Shown here piece after piece: positions 18,237-26,962 of a stretch of 64,000 nucleotides of DNA; within the stretch, counting starts at the first letter, position 1; each line of letters begins with the position of its first letter. Source of the stretch: Limnohabitans sp. 2KL-17 (lineage in GTDB: Bacteria > Pseudomonadota > Gammaproteobacteria > Burkholderiales > Burkholderiaceae_C); assembly GCF_003063415.1 (NCBI RefSeq), contig NZ_NESK01000018.1, positions 23,176 to 87,175 on the forward strand. The letters are read 5' to 3'. The position numbers and the translations under genes were made by a program. The notes beneath the pieces are model-generated. The model saw only the letters and a list, made by a program, of their open reading frames with translations, did not search any database and had not been told where the DNA came from.

Positions 18237-19232
18237 ATGACGAGCTTCACCGATCCCGCCATATTGTTCTTTGTTTTTGGCATGCTGGCCGGATCGTTGA
18301 AGTCCAATCTGGAAATTCCCCAGCCCATTTCCCGTTTTTTGTCACTTTATTTGCTGATGACGCTGGGCCTCAAGGGCGGCTTTGCACTCGCGCAATCTGG
18401 CTTGACCAGTGATGTGGTCATCAGTCTGGCTGCCGCTCTGGGCATGGCTTGCATCGTGCCCTTGATCGGCTATGGGGTGTTGTGCCGATTTTTGTCCGGT
18501 TTTGACGCCGCAGCCATTGCCGCAACCTATGGCTCAGTGAGTGCTGTGACCTTCATCACGGCTTCCCAGCACCTGGACAACCAGGGCGTAGCGTTTGGCG
18601 GGCACATGGCCGCCGCCATGGCCCTCATGGAATCACCCGCCATCGTTTTCGCAGTGGTCATGGCCAACCATGTGCGCCGGCGCATCAACTTGAACGGCAA
18701 CCTGACGGATGCCAGTGTGGGTGCCCACGTTACCGGCAACCCACCTTTGAGCCGAATCCTGCATGAGGCACTGACCGATGGCGCACAGTTACTTTTGCTG
18801 GGCGCCATGCTGATCGGTCTTTTGACGGGTGAATCGGGTCGGGCAGCGATGAAGCCGTTTTCTGTTGACCTTTTCAAAGGCATGCTGGCTTTCTTTCTGC
18901 TCGACATGGGCCTGCTGGCGGCACGCAACATGGGCCAACTCAAGGGCCAATCGCCTTGGCTGGTGGTCTATGCCGTGCTGGGGCCCTTGGTGCATGCGGG
19001 CCTGGCCTTGTTGTTGGCGTGGCTCTTGGGCATGGCGGCAGGTGATGCGGCCTTGCTGATGGTGTTGTCGGCCAGTGCGTCTTACATCGCGGTGCCCGCT
19101 GTCATTCGCCACGCCATTCCCGAAGCCAGCCCGTCTCTTTACTTTGGCATGTCGCTGGGGCTGACGTTCCCCTTCAACATCTTGTTGGGAATACCGCTTT
19201 ATTTGCATTTTGCGCAAAAGTTTTTGGGATGA
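18237..19232 (+). CDS. SbtA-family sodium-dependent bicarbonate transporter-like protein
   Basis: 331 residues with about ten membrane segments and a central hydrophilic region near residues 140-170. PAILFFVFGMLAGSLKSNLEIP, the GSVSAVTFITASQHLD segment and the second-half repeat ASASYIAVPAVIRHAIPEASP match the SbtA superfamily. Cyanobacterial SbtA imports bicarbonate with Na+. In heterotrophs it may feed biotin-dependent carboxylases; two biotin-carboxylase subunits are encoded just downstream on the other strand, but no direct link is shown. An NhaR-like regulator is divergent. The adjacent SbtB (PII-like) regulator found in cyanobacteria is absent. Confidence 0.87.
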   Translation: MTSFTDPAILFFVFGMLAGSLKSNLEIPQPISRFLSLYLLMTLGLKGGFALAQSGLTSDVVISLAAALGMACIVPLIGYGVLCRFLSGFDAAAIAATYGSVSAVTFITASQHLDNQGVAFGGHMAAAMALMESPAIVFAVVMANHVRRRINLNGNLTDASVGAHVTGNPPLSRILHEALTDGAQLLLLGAMLIGLLTGESGRAAMKPFSVDLFKGMLAFFLLDMGLLAARNMGQLKGQSPWLVVYAVLGPLVHAGLALLLAWLLGMAAGDAALLMVLSASASYIAVPAVIRHAIPEASPSLYFGMSLGLTFPFNILLGIPLYLHFAQKFLG

Positions 19233-19236
19233 TTTG

Positions 19237-20406
19237 TCAGATCCCCAGTTGTTTGGCGGCCAGCTCTTTCATGATCTCTTCTGCCCCACCACCGATCATC
19301 ATCACCTTGACCTCGCGGTAAATCCGTTCGCTCACCGTGCCACGCATGAAACCCATGCCGCCCAAAATTTGTACGGCGGCATCGGCACAAAACTGCATGG
19401 TTTGTGTGGCGTGATTCTTCAGAAGACAAACTTCAGCCACCCAGGCGGCGCCGCATTGGTTAGCGTCGGCTTGTCGAGTCACGGCATCGACCCAAGCCTG
19501 GGTCGATGAGATGCGCATCTGCATGTCCATCATCTTGTGGCGAATTACCTGGCGATCGATCAGGGCGGCGCCAAAGGTCTGGCGTTGACGGCTCCAAGAC
19601 AAGGCTTCGTCGAAGCAGGCTTGGGCAAAGCCCAGCGCCATGGCAGACATGGCCAGCCGCTCGCCATTGAAGTTGCCCGTGATCATTTTGAAACCTGAGC
19701 CCTCGTCGCCGATGCGCCAGCGCTGTGGGACACGCACGTTGTCAAAATGCAGGTGCGCGGTGTCCGAACTGTGCCAGCCCATTTTGTGAAGTCGCGTGCG
19801 GGAGATGCCAGGGGTGTTTCCGGGCACAACGACCATCGAAATGCCGCTGGCCCCTTTGCTGGCTGGGTCGGTGCGTACCGCCAGGGTGATCCAGTCGGCG
19901 CGCAGCCCCGAGGTGATGAAAATTTTCTCGCCGTTGATCACGTAGTCTGATCCGTCGGCGACGGCCGTGGTGCGCAGGCTGGCGACGTCGGAGCCACCGC
20001 CCGGCTCGGTAATGGCCAGCGCCGCAATGCTTTCGCCGCGCAACACTGGGGGCACCACTTCGGCTTGCAGTTCGGTACTGCCATGCGCCATGACGGGCGG
20101 CAGGCCGATGTTGTGTGAAAACAGGCTGGCCATCACGCCGCCGCTGCCGCCATAGCGCGCCATGCTTTGCGACATGGCGTTGCGTGCGCGCCAGGGAGCG
20201 GGTGTGCCGCCCAGGTGTTCGGGGTAGCCCAGACCCAGCAGGCCCAAACTGGCGGCCTGGGTGTACAAGCTGCGGTCGATCTCGCCAGCTGCTTCCCAGG
20301 CAGACACGTTAGGCGCGATGGCCTGCCGTGCAAAGCGCTCGACGGTGGTCTGCAGGCTTTGCAGGTCTTCGGCTGTGAATGCGGTGGAAATATCAGGGGT
20401 TTTCAT
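19237..20406 (-). CDS. Acyl-CoA dehydrogenase, last gene of the atu-like operon
   Basis: 389 residues from MKTPDISTAF. FAD-binding segments AITEPGGGSDVASLRTTA and KIFITSGLRADWITLAVRTD are typical. The MCAD catalytic Glu position reads MIGGGAEEIM (Gly), whereas a Glu-Arg-Leu is kept in the helix G region (E249), the place used by isovaleryl-CoA dehydrogenase. It therefore probably acts on branched acyl-CoA. The start overlaps the stop of the carboxylase alpha gene (TCAT at 20403-20406). A longer frame up to 20679 runs inside the neighbour and is rejected. It ends 4 bases from the convergent SbtA-type gene. Confidence 0.88.
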   Translation of the reverse strand: MKTPDISTAFTAEDLQSLQTTVERFARQAIAPNVSAWEAAGEIDRSLYTQAASLGLLGLGYPEHLGGTPAPWRARNAMSQSMARYGGSGGVMASLFSHNIGLPPVMAHGSTELQAEVVPPVLRGESIAALAITEPGGGSDVASLRTTAVADGSDYVINGEKIFITSGLRADWITLAVRTDPASKGASGISMVVVPGNTPGISRTRLHKMGWHSSDTAHLHFDNVRVPQRWRIGDEGSGFKMITGNFNGERLAMSAMALGFAQACFDEALSWSRQRQTFGAALIDRQVIRHKMMDMQMRISSTQAWVDAVTRQADANQCGAAWVAEVCLLKNHATQTMQFCADAAVQILGGMGFMRGTVSERIYREVKVMMIGGGAEEIMKELAAKQLGI

Positions 20407-22436
20407 TCGGCGTCCTGCCATTTCACCAATACCTGACCGGGGCCCACTTGCTGGCCTGCCGATACCAGAACGCTTTGCACCACGGCATCGCGGGGCGCTG
20501 TCAGGGTGTGTTCGAGTTTCATGGATTCGATGACCAGCAAGGCATCGCCTTGCTTCACACAGTCGCCTTCGCGCACATGCAGCGCGATCAGTTTGCCGTT
20601 GAACGGGGCACGCAGCAGGGTCGCCGTTTGCGCGTTGGGGCCGGTGTCGGGGGCGCTGTGTGTTTGGTCGGTCAACCACAGTTCACAGCTTTGAACACCT
20701 TCCAGCTGAACATGCCAGCGGTCTGGCGATCTGCTTGTGCGGGCCGCACGGGTTTGCCAGCGCAAGCCGTTCAGGGTGATGTTCAAAGCGTGTTCCGCCA
20801 CAGCTGTGTGAAATTCGGGCGGGTGATTTTTGGCAATTGGTGTGACGGGCACCTGTTCAATCCGTGCCAGATGCGTGGCATCCGCCTGGCGCACCTGTAC
20901 CTGAGCTTGTCCCAGCTCCAGCACCACCGCTTGCCAAGTCTGAGTCTGCCCTGCAAAGCCCATGCGAAGCGGGCGTTCAAATGGGCTGGCCATGTGCTGT
21001 GCGGGGGGGTGTTGTGCGTACAGCACCGCCAGCGCAGCCGCAGTCTGTGCATCAGGGGTGGCTGGCAATCGCGCACGAATGGCGTCAGCGTGATCGGCCA
21101 GAAAAGGGATCAAGGCCTCACCCGCCACAAACACCGGGTGCTGCAAACACGCGGCCAAAAATGCCCGGTTGGTGGGCAAGCCCAGCACGGCTGTCTGCTG
21201 CAGGCCGGCACTCAGGCGGTCAATGGCTTCGCCACGAGTGGGCGCATGAGCGATCAGCTTGCCCAGCATGGCGTCGTAATGTGGCGTGACTTCGGCACCG
21301 GTGTGCAAGGCATGGTCAAAGCGCAGTTCTTCATCTAGCGCAGGCGGCGCAAAGTGCTTGACCGTACCGGTTTGCGGTGTGAAGTGTTCGTCTTCGGCAC
21401 ACAGGCGCACCTCAATGGCGTGGCCTTGCAGGCGCACATCGGCTTGCACCAGTGGCAGTGGCTCGCCGCGGGCAATTCGCAGTTGCCACTCGACCAGATC
21501 GAGCCCCGTGCACATTTCAGTCACCGGGTGTTCCACCTGCAACCGCGTGTTCACCTCCATCAGGTAAAAAGCTGAGCCTTCTGATGTGTTGTCCAGCAGA
21601 AATTCCACCGTGCCTGCGCCCACATAGCCCGCTGACCGGGTCAGCGCGATAGCAGCTTGCCCGAGTTGTTCGCGCAGCGCGGGCGACACAGCCGGGCTGG
21701 GCGACTCTTCGATGATTTTCTGATGGCGTCGCTGCGCCGAGCAATCGCGCTCACCCAGGTGAATGCAATGCCCATGGGCATCGGCCATGATCTGCACCTC
21801 GATGTGTCGGGGGCGCAGCAAGGCGCGTTCCAGCAGCAAGTCACCATGGCCAAAGCCAGCCAGTGCTTCTGACCTGGCACTGTGCAATGCAGGCAACAAC
21901 TGCAGCATGTCGGTGACCAGTCGCATGCCTCGGCCGCCGCCACCGGCCACCGCTTTCACCATGAGCGGCAGACCCAGTTGCTGCGCTTGTGCGCTAAAGG
22001 CTGCATCGCTCTGGTCAGCGCCTAAATAGCCTGGCAGACAAGGTACACCTTGGGCCAGTGCCAGCGCCTTCGCAGCCGATTTGTTGCCCAGCGTCCTAAT
22101 GGACTGGGGCGGCGGGCCCACCCAGGTCAGGCCCGCATCCAGCACCGCTTGGGCAAAGTCGGCGTTCTCACTCAAGAAACCGTAGCCCGGGTGTACCGCA
22201 TCGGCCCCTGTGGCGTGTGCGGCCTGCAGTAATTTTTCGATGCGTAAATACGAGTCGGCTGACAAGGCCCCGCCCAGGGCGTAGGCGGTATCTGCCTCTT
22301 GCACATGCAGGGCGTGGCGGTCAATGTCTGAATACACCGCCACCGTTTGAATGCCCATGTCTCGGGCGGTGCGCACCACGCGGCGGGCAATCTCGCCACG
22401 GTTGGCGATCAGCAGGCGGGTCAGTGGGCGGCTCAT
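20403..22436 (-). CDS. atuF: Acyl-CoA carboxylase biotin-containing alpha subunit, probably geranyl-CoA carboxylase
   Basis: 677 residues from MSRPLTRLLIANRGEIARRV. Order: biotin carboxylase N-domain; ATP-grasp domain (KAVAGGGGRGMRLV, about residues 155-170); biotin-carboxylase C-domain (MEVNTRLQVEHPVTEM near 285-300); linker; biotinyl domain with ESMKLEH near the C-terminus, where the Lys is biotinylated. It carboxylates biotin for the beta subunit. Alternatives are methylcrotonyl-CoA carboxylase alpha (LiuD) or another acyl-CoA carboxylase; the gene order SDR-beta-dehydrogenase-hydratase-alpha fits atuBCDEF rather than liuABCD. It overlaps both neighbours by 4 bases. Confidence 0.83.
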   Translation of the reverse strand: MSRPLTRLLIANRGEIARRVVRTARDMGIQTVAVYSDIDRHALHVQEADTAYALGGALSADSYLRIEKLLQAAHATGADAVHPGYGFLSENADFAQAVLDAGLTWVGPPPQSIRTLGNKSAAKALALAQGVPCLPGYLGADQSDAAFSAQAQQLGLPLMVKAVAGGGGRGMRLVTDMLQLLPALHSARSEALAGFGHGDLLLERALLRPRHIEVQIMADAHGHCIHLGERDCSAQRRHQKIIEESPSPAVSPALREQLGQAAIALTRSAGYVGAGTVEFLLDNTSEGSAFYLMEVNTRLQVEHPVTEMCTGLDLVEWQLRIARGEPLPLVQADVRLQGHAIEVRLCAEDEHFTPQTGTVKHFAPPALDEELRFDHALHTGAEVTPHYDAMLGKLIAHAPTRGEAIDRLSAGLQQTAVLGLPTNRAFLAACLQHPVFVAGEALIPFLADHADAIRARLPATPDAQTAAALAVLYAQHPPAQHMASPFERPLRMGFAGQTQTWQAVVLELGQAQVQVRQADATHLARIEQVPVTPIAKNHPPEFHTAVAEHALNITLNGLRWQTRAARTSRSPDRWHVQLEGVQSCELWLTDQTHSAPDTGPNAQTATLLRAPFNGKLIALHVREGDCVKQGDALLVIESMKLEHTLTAPRDAVVQSVLVSAGQQVGPGQVLVKWQDAE

Positions 22437-23242
22437 ATTTGTCCCTTGGGGCGTTGGCCCCATGGCGCAGGCTGTTTGCTGGCAAACGCGGACAGTCCTT
22501 GCGCCGCTTCAGTGCTGCGCAAACTTTGGGAAAAAGCTTGAGCCGCCGCATCGCGCAAATCAGGCATGGGACTGCGCAACATGCGCAGAAGTTTTTTGGT
22601 GTTGGCCACCGCACCGGGGGCTGCACGCAGCAGCCGCTGCAAAGTGGCTTGCCAGGCAGTTTCGTTGCTCAGCTCGATCACTTCGTGCACCAAGCCCATG
22701 GCATGTGCTTGCTCAGCGCTGTAGCTCAAACCTTGCAACAGGCATTGGCGTGCAGCGTTCTCGCCCAGGCGTTGCCACACAAAGGGTGCAATCTGGGCAG
22801 GGGGAAGACCCAGTGTGACTTCGGGTGTGCCCAGTACCGACCGCGCTGTGGCCACCACATGGTCGGCGCAACACACCAGACCGAATCCGCCGCCCATCGC
22901 TGCACCATCGACACGGCAAACCAGCAACTGGGGCAGGGCGCAAAGGGCGTGCAGCAAGTCACCAAAGCTTCTGTTCATGGCCAGCAGCGGATCGGTTTGC
23001 CCCGCTTGCAGGGGTTGGCCGATCAGCTTGGCAAAGCCACCCAGACTGCCCCCTGCGCAAAAGGCACCCCCCGCACCGGTCAGCACCACGATGCGCAAAG
23101 AGGCGTCTTGCCCAGCCCGCACACAGGCCTGCAGCAGACTGTCCACCATGGCATCGTTCAGGGCATTGCGCGAGGCTGGCTCGTTCAAGGTCCAGGTCTC
23201 GACGGCCCCTTGGCGGTCGATCAGCAAATGCGTCGGGCTCAT
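22433..23242 (-). CDS. atuE: Enoyl-CoA hydratase/isomerase, probably isohexenylglutaconyl-CoA hydratase
   Basis: 269 residues of the crotonase fold. The oxyanion-hole segments are GAFCAGGSLGGF and GAAMGGGFGLVCCADHV; the first is unusual in having Ser where most hydratases have Asp (CAGGD). The region TPEVTLGLPPAQIAPFV carries the conserved Glu of the active site. In the atu pathway AtuE hydrates isohexenylglutaconyl-CoA, the product of the carboxylase. The position between the dehydrogenase and carboxylase alpha matches atuE. Both borders are 4-base overlaps, so it is part of a tightly coupled operon. The substrate is inferred from gene order. Confidence 0.8.
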   Translation of the reverse strand: MSPTHLLIDRQGAVETWTLNEPASRNALNDAMVDSLLQACVRAGQDASLRIVVLTGAGGAFCAGGSLGGFAKLIGQPLQAGQTDPLLAMNRSFGDLLHALCALPQLLVCRVDGAAMGGGFGLVCCADHVVATARSVLGTPEVTLGLPPAQIAPFVWQRLGENAARQCLLQGLSYSAEQAHAMGLVHEVIELSNETAWQATLQRLLRAAPGAVANTKKLLRMLRSPMPDLRDAAAQAFSQSLRSTEAAQGLSAFASKQPAPWGQRPKGQI

Positions 23243-24411
23243 TTCAAAGGCCGTTTGGCAATGCCCATGGTCTTGGCCAGGATGCCCAGCATCACTTCGT
23301 CGGCACCGCCGCCAATCGAGGCCAGACGCCCATCGCGGTACATGCGCGATACCTTGTTCTCCCAGGTGAAGCCCATGCCGCCCCAGAACTGCAGGCAGGT
23401 ATCAGGCACCACGCGGTTCAGCCGACCGGCCTTGAGTTTGGCCATGGTGGCCCATTCGGTCACGTCTTCGCCTGCAATGTAGTGTTCGCACGCCATGTAG
23501 GTCAGGGCGCGCAGGCTCTCCACATCCGCCTTCAATTCGGCCAACTTGAACTGCACCCATTGCTGGTCGGCCAGGGTCGATCCGAAGAGCTTGCGCTCTT
23601 GCGCCCATTCCACCGTCCACTGGATGCAGTTGCTCAGGCTTTGCAGGCAGCTGGCCGCGCACCACAAGCGTTCTTCTTGAAACTGCTGCATCTGGTAGAT
23701 GAAGCCCTGGCCTTCAGCACCGATGCGGTAACGCTGGGGCACCCGCACCTCGTCAAAATAAATCAGCCCAGTGTCGCTGCTGTTCATGCCGATCTTCCGG
23801 ATCTTTTTGCCCACCTCAATGCCCGGCAGCAGTTTGCCGTTTTCTCGCATGGGCACCATGACCAGGCTTTTGTTTTTATGGATGGGGCCCTCACCCGTAT
23901 TGACCAACATGCACATCCAGTCGGCTTGCAAGCTGTTGGTGATCCACATCTTCTGACCACTGATGACATAGTCGTCACCGTTCTTGCGGGCCACCGTCTT
24001 GATGCCTGCGACATCGCTGCCCGCTCCCGGTTCGCTCACGCCGATACAGCCCACCATGTCGCCGGCAATGGCCGGGGCCAGAAACTGCGCCCGCAATTCA
24101 TCGCTGCCAAAGCGGGCCAGTGCGGGTGTGGCCATGTCGGTTTGCACGCCAATGGCCATGGGCACACCACCGCAGTCAATGTGCCCCAGCGCCTCGGCCA
24201 TGGCCAGGCTGTACGAATAATCCAGCCCCGCACCGCCAAAGGCTTCGGGCTTGGTCAAACCCAGCAGGCCTAGTTGGCCCATTTTTTTGAAGACCTCGTG
24301 CGCCGGGAAGATCTCAGCTGCTTCCCACTCGTCCACATGCGGATTGATCTCGGATTCGATGAAGCGTTTGAGTGTGTTCTGGATTTCGCGGTGTTCGTGG
24401 GTGAATTGCAT
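23239..24411 (-). CDS. atuD: Acyl-CoA dehydrogenase, probably citronellyl-CoA dehydrogenase
   Basis: 390 residues. MQFTHEHREIQNTLKRFIESEINPHVDEW and LGLTKPEAFGGAGLDYSYS begin a standard dehydrogenase. FAD contacts are seen in GVSEPGAGSDVAGIKT and MWITNSLQADW. The usual MCAD Glu site is SIGGGADEVM (Gly), while Glu247 in EERLW occupies the isovaleryl-CoA dehydrogenase position, consistent with a 3-branched substrate such as citronellyl-CoA. AAGGAGAC precedes the ATG. It lies between carboxylase beta and the hydratase, as atuD does. Substrate assignment rests on gene order and this active-site pattern. Confidence 0.83.
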   Translation of the reverse strand: MQFTHEHREIQNTLKRFIESEINPHVDEWEAAEIFPAHEVFKKMGQLGLLGLTKPEAFGGAGLDYSYSLAMAEALGHIDCGGVPMAIGVQTDMATPALARFGSDELRAQFLAPAIAGDMVGCIGVSEPGAGSDVAGIKTVARKNGDDYVISGQKMWITNSLQADWMCMLVNTGEGPIHKNKSLVMVPMRENGKLLPGIEVGKKIRKIGMNSSDTGLIYFDEVRVPQRYRIGAEGQGFIYQMQQFQEERLWCAASCLQSLSNCIQWTVEWAQERKLFGSTLADQQWVQFKLAELKADVESLRALTYMACEHYIAGEDVTEWATMAKLKAGRLNRVVPDTCLQFWGGMGFTWENKVSRMYRDGRLASIGGGADEVMLGILAKTMGIAKRPLK

Positions 24412-24434
24412 GGCTTGTCTCCTTGGGGTTGGCG

Positions 24435-26057
24435 TTACATGCGTGCCACGCCAAACGGCATGGCACGGGGCTTGCGGGTGGCGCTTTCAGCGCAGGTGTC
24501 CAGGCAAAAAGACAGCACAGCGCGGGTTTCGCGTGGATCGATCACGCCATCGTCCAGCCCCAGACCGCTGCTGTAAAACGCATCGGCTTGCGCTTCAAAC
24601 AAGGCCACGATCTTGTCGAACTGGGCCTGCATTTTTTCGGGGTCAGGCGTGATGCCTTTGCGTGCCATGCCCGCTTCGGCCACGATCTGCATGGTTTGGG
24701 CAGCTTGCTCGCCACCCATCACGGCTGTTTTGGCACCCGGCCAGCTGAACAAAAATCGCGGTGCGTAGCCCCGGCCGCACATGCCGTAGTTGCCCGCACC
24801 AAACGATGCGCCGCATTGAATGGTGATTTGCGGCACGGTGGCGTGGGTCACCGCCTGGATCATCTTGGCGCCGTGTTTGATCATGCCGCCTTGCTCGCTG
24901 TCTTTGCCCACCATGTAGCCAGTGGTGTTTTGCAAATACACGATTGGGTGGCCCAACTGGCACATCCACTGGATGAAGTGCGTGGCCTTGTTGGCCCCGG
25001 CCACATCAATCGGTCCGTTGTTGCTGATGAGGCCCACCGCATGCCCGCCGATGCGGGCTTGCGCGCAAACCGTGGCTGCGCCATACAGGGATTTGAATTC
25101 CAGAAAGTCCGAGTCGTCGACCAGCCGCAACATGACCTCGCGCATGTCGATGGGTTCGCGGTGGTGGGCAGGCATCAGGCCCAGCAGTTCTTCGGGGTCG
25201 TGGCGTGGCGGTTTGGCGTCTCTTTCCGCGCCGGATGCGAAAGTGTTGACCGCCCAGTTCCAGCGTGCCACCACATCGCGCGCGGTGCCCAGTGCGTGGC
25301 GATCGTCTTCGCACAGGTATTCGCCCAAGCCCGACAGGCTGGTGTGCATCTCGGCGCCACCCAGCTCTTCTTCGCTGGCGATCTCGCCTGTGGCAGCCTT
25401 CAACAAGGGTGGGCCAGCCAGAAACGCGCGGGATCTGCCGCGCACCATGATGACGGTGTCGCTCAGGCCTGGCATGTAGGCCCCGCCAGCGGTGCCCGAG
25501 CCGTGTTGCACCGTGAGCACGGGCAGGCCCGCTGCTGACAAGCGTGCCAGATTGCGAAAAATGGCACCCCCCAGTACAAAACCTTCGACCTTGTACTGCA
25601 TCAGGTTGGCTCCGGCGCTTTCAACCAGGTGCACAAAGGGCAGTTTGTTTTCCAGGGCGATTTCCTGCACACGCAGGATTTTTTCGAGGCCTCGGGCCTG
25701 TATGGCGCCGGCCTCAATGCCCGAATCACTGGCCACCACCATGCAGCGCACGCCTTCGACAAAGCCGATGCCCGCGATCATGCCGCCGCCTGGAATTGAA
25801 TGGGCCAGGTCTGGCGTGTCTTGCAAAAACCCCGCCAGTGCGCACAGCGGCAAAAACGGTGCACCAGGGTCCAGCAACAAGGCCACGCGTTCATGTGGCA
25901 GCAATTGCCCACGCTTGTCAAACACCGGTTTGGAGCGGGCAGAGGCCTCTGCGGCACGCGCTTGCAGCGCTTGCCACTGCGCCAGACGGGCCAGTCCCGC
26001 CTCGCGCCTTTGCACGGCCAAAGTGCTGTGGGTGTTCCAGGTGGATTCAAATTTCAT
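24435..26057 (-). CDS. atuC: Acyl-CoA carboxylase beta (carboxyltransferase) subunit, probably geranyl-CoA carboxylase
   Basis: 540 residues, two crotonase-like halves. The N-half has HGSGTAGGAYMPGLSD and the C-half QCGASFGAGNYGMCGRGYAPRF, the paired oxyanion motifs of carboxyltransferases. The segment ESAGANLMQYKVEGF and the following GGAIFRNLARLSAAG differ from the FGRIFYNQA stretch I recall from methylcrotonyl-CoA carboxylase beta, and favour the AtuC branch. With the alpha subunit it carboxylates the methyl group of a 3-methyl-2-enoyl-CoA (geranyl-CoA in the model). It overlaps the SDR gene by 4 bases at 26054-26057. Confidence 0.83.
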   Translation of the reverse strand: MKFESTWNTHSTLAVQRREAGLARLAQWQALQARAAEASARSKPVFDKRGQLLPHERVALLLDPGAPFLPLCALAGFLQDTPDLAHSIPGGGMIAGIGFVEGVRCMVVASDSGIEAGAIQARGLEKILRVQEIALENKLPFVHLVESAGANLMQYKVEGFVLGGAIFRNLARLSAAGLPVLTVQHGSGTAGGAYMPGLSDTVIMVRGRSRAFLAGPPLLKAATGEIASEEELGGAEMHTSLSGLGEYLCEDDRHALGTARDVVARWNWAVNTFASGAERDAKPPRHDPEELLGLMPAHHREPIDMREVMLRLVDDSDFLEFKSLYGAATVCAQARIGGHAVGLISNNGPIDVAGANKATHFIQWMCQLGHPIVYLQNTTGYMVGKDSEQGGMIKHGAKMIQAVTHATVPQITIQCGASFGAGNYGMCGRGYAPRFLFSWPGAKTAVMGGEQAAQTMQIVAEAGMARKGITPDPEKMQAQFDKIVALFEAQADAFYSSGLGLDDGVIDPRETRAVLSFCLDTCAESATRKPRAMPFGVARM

Positions 26058-26962
26058 TGGAAAACCTTGGGTGTGACGGCGCGGTGAAAGCCGTCAAAGG
26101 GCTTGACCGCATCGCGTTGTTGCACATCGGTCTTGGCCACCGCTTGCTGCCAGCCCATGCGCATCTGGGGACGGGCACCGTCCACACGCAGCACGCTGCC
26201 ACTGATGAAACTGGCCGCAGGCGAGAGTAAAAAAACGATGGCTGCCGAGGTTTCAGCCTCGTTGCCGAATCGGCCTTGAGGCACGGTTTGGCGCATCTCG
26301 CGCAGCATGGGCCCTGCCTCAGGTGGGTAATGGTCCATGCCGCTGCTGGCGATGTAGCCCGGCGCCACGGCGTTCACGCGCACGCCGTGGGTGGCCCACT
26401 CCAGTGCGGCAGTTTCTGTGAAGCTGACCATGCCTGCTCGTGCTGCACCGCTGTGGCCCATGCCAGGCATCGAGCCCCACATGTCGGCCACGATGCTGAC
26501 CACCACGCCGCCGTGTGCATTCATGCTTTGGTTGAAGCACTCACGCGCCACCAGAAAACCACCAGTGAGGTTGGTGTCGATGACGGCCTGCCAGCCTTTG
26601 GCGCTGGTGCTGGCCAGCGGCGAGATGTATTGCCCACCTGCGTTGTTGACCAAGCCGTGGATGCGGCCGTGTTGCTGCACCACTTCGGCGACCATGGCTT
26701 TGACATCCTCTTCGCGTCGGATGTCGGTACTGTGCCAGCTGGCCAGCCCCCCGTCGCTGGTGATCTCCTGCGCGGTGGTGTTCAGTTTGTCGGGGTTGCG
26801 GCCCACCAGCACCACGTGCGCACCCAGGCTGGCCAGTTCGTGCGCGGTGCAGCGGCCAATGCCCGAGCCGCCACCTGTGACCATGAGCACTTGTCCGCTC
26901 AGCAGTGCAGGGGCGAATGCTGAGCGGTAATGCGTTTTCGGGGTGGTGGTGGTGGTGCTCAT
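26054..26962 (-). CDS. atuB: Short-chain dehydrogenase/reductase, AtuB/PECR-like
   Basis: 302 residues. The Rossmann motif is TGGGSGIGRCTAHEL (TGxxxGxG), with NNAGG for the second motif. The usual YxxxK active site is replaced: the aligned stretch reads GHSGAARAGM, with no Tyr and with Arg for Lys, as I recall for the peroxisomal enoyl-CoA reductase (PECR) and dienoyl-CoA reductase branch. It is therefore more likely an enoyl- or dienoyl-CoA reductase than an alcohol dehydrogenase. The N-terminus starts with a Ser/Thr run. Gene order places it as AtuB. It overlaps the TetR gene by 4 bases. Confidence 0.82.
   Translation of the reverse strand: MSTTTTTPKTHYRSAFAPALLSGQVLMVTGGGSGIGRCTAHELASLGAHVVLVGRNPDKLNTTAQEITSDGGLASWHSTDIRREEDVKAMVAEVVQQHGRIHGLVNNAGGQYISPLASTSAKGWQAVIDTNLTGGFLVARECFNQSMNAHGGVVVSIVADMWGSMPGMGHSGAARAGMVSFTETAALEWATHGVRVNAVAPGYIASSGMDHYPPEAGPMLREMRQTVPQGRFGNEAETSAAIVFLLSPAASFISGSVLRVDGARPQMRMGWQQAVAKTDVQQRDAVKPFDGFHRAVTPKVFQ

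Noticed and set aside
22217..24273. Plus-strand frames opposite the hydratase and AtuD genes
   Set aside because: Basic, His-rich shadow translations, no ribosome sites, contradicted by strong minus-strand genes.
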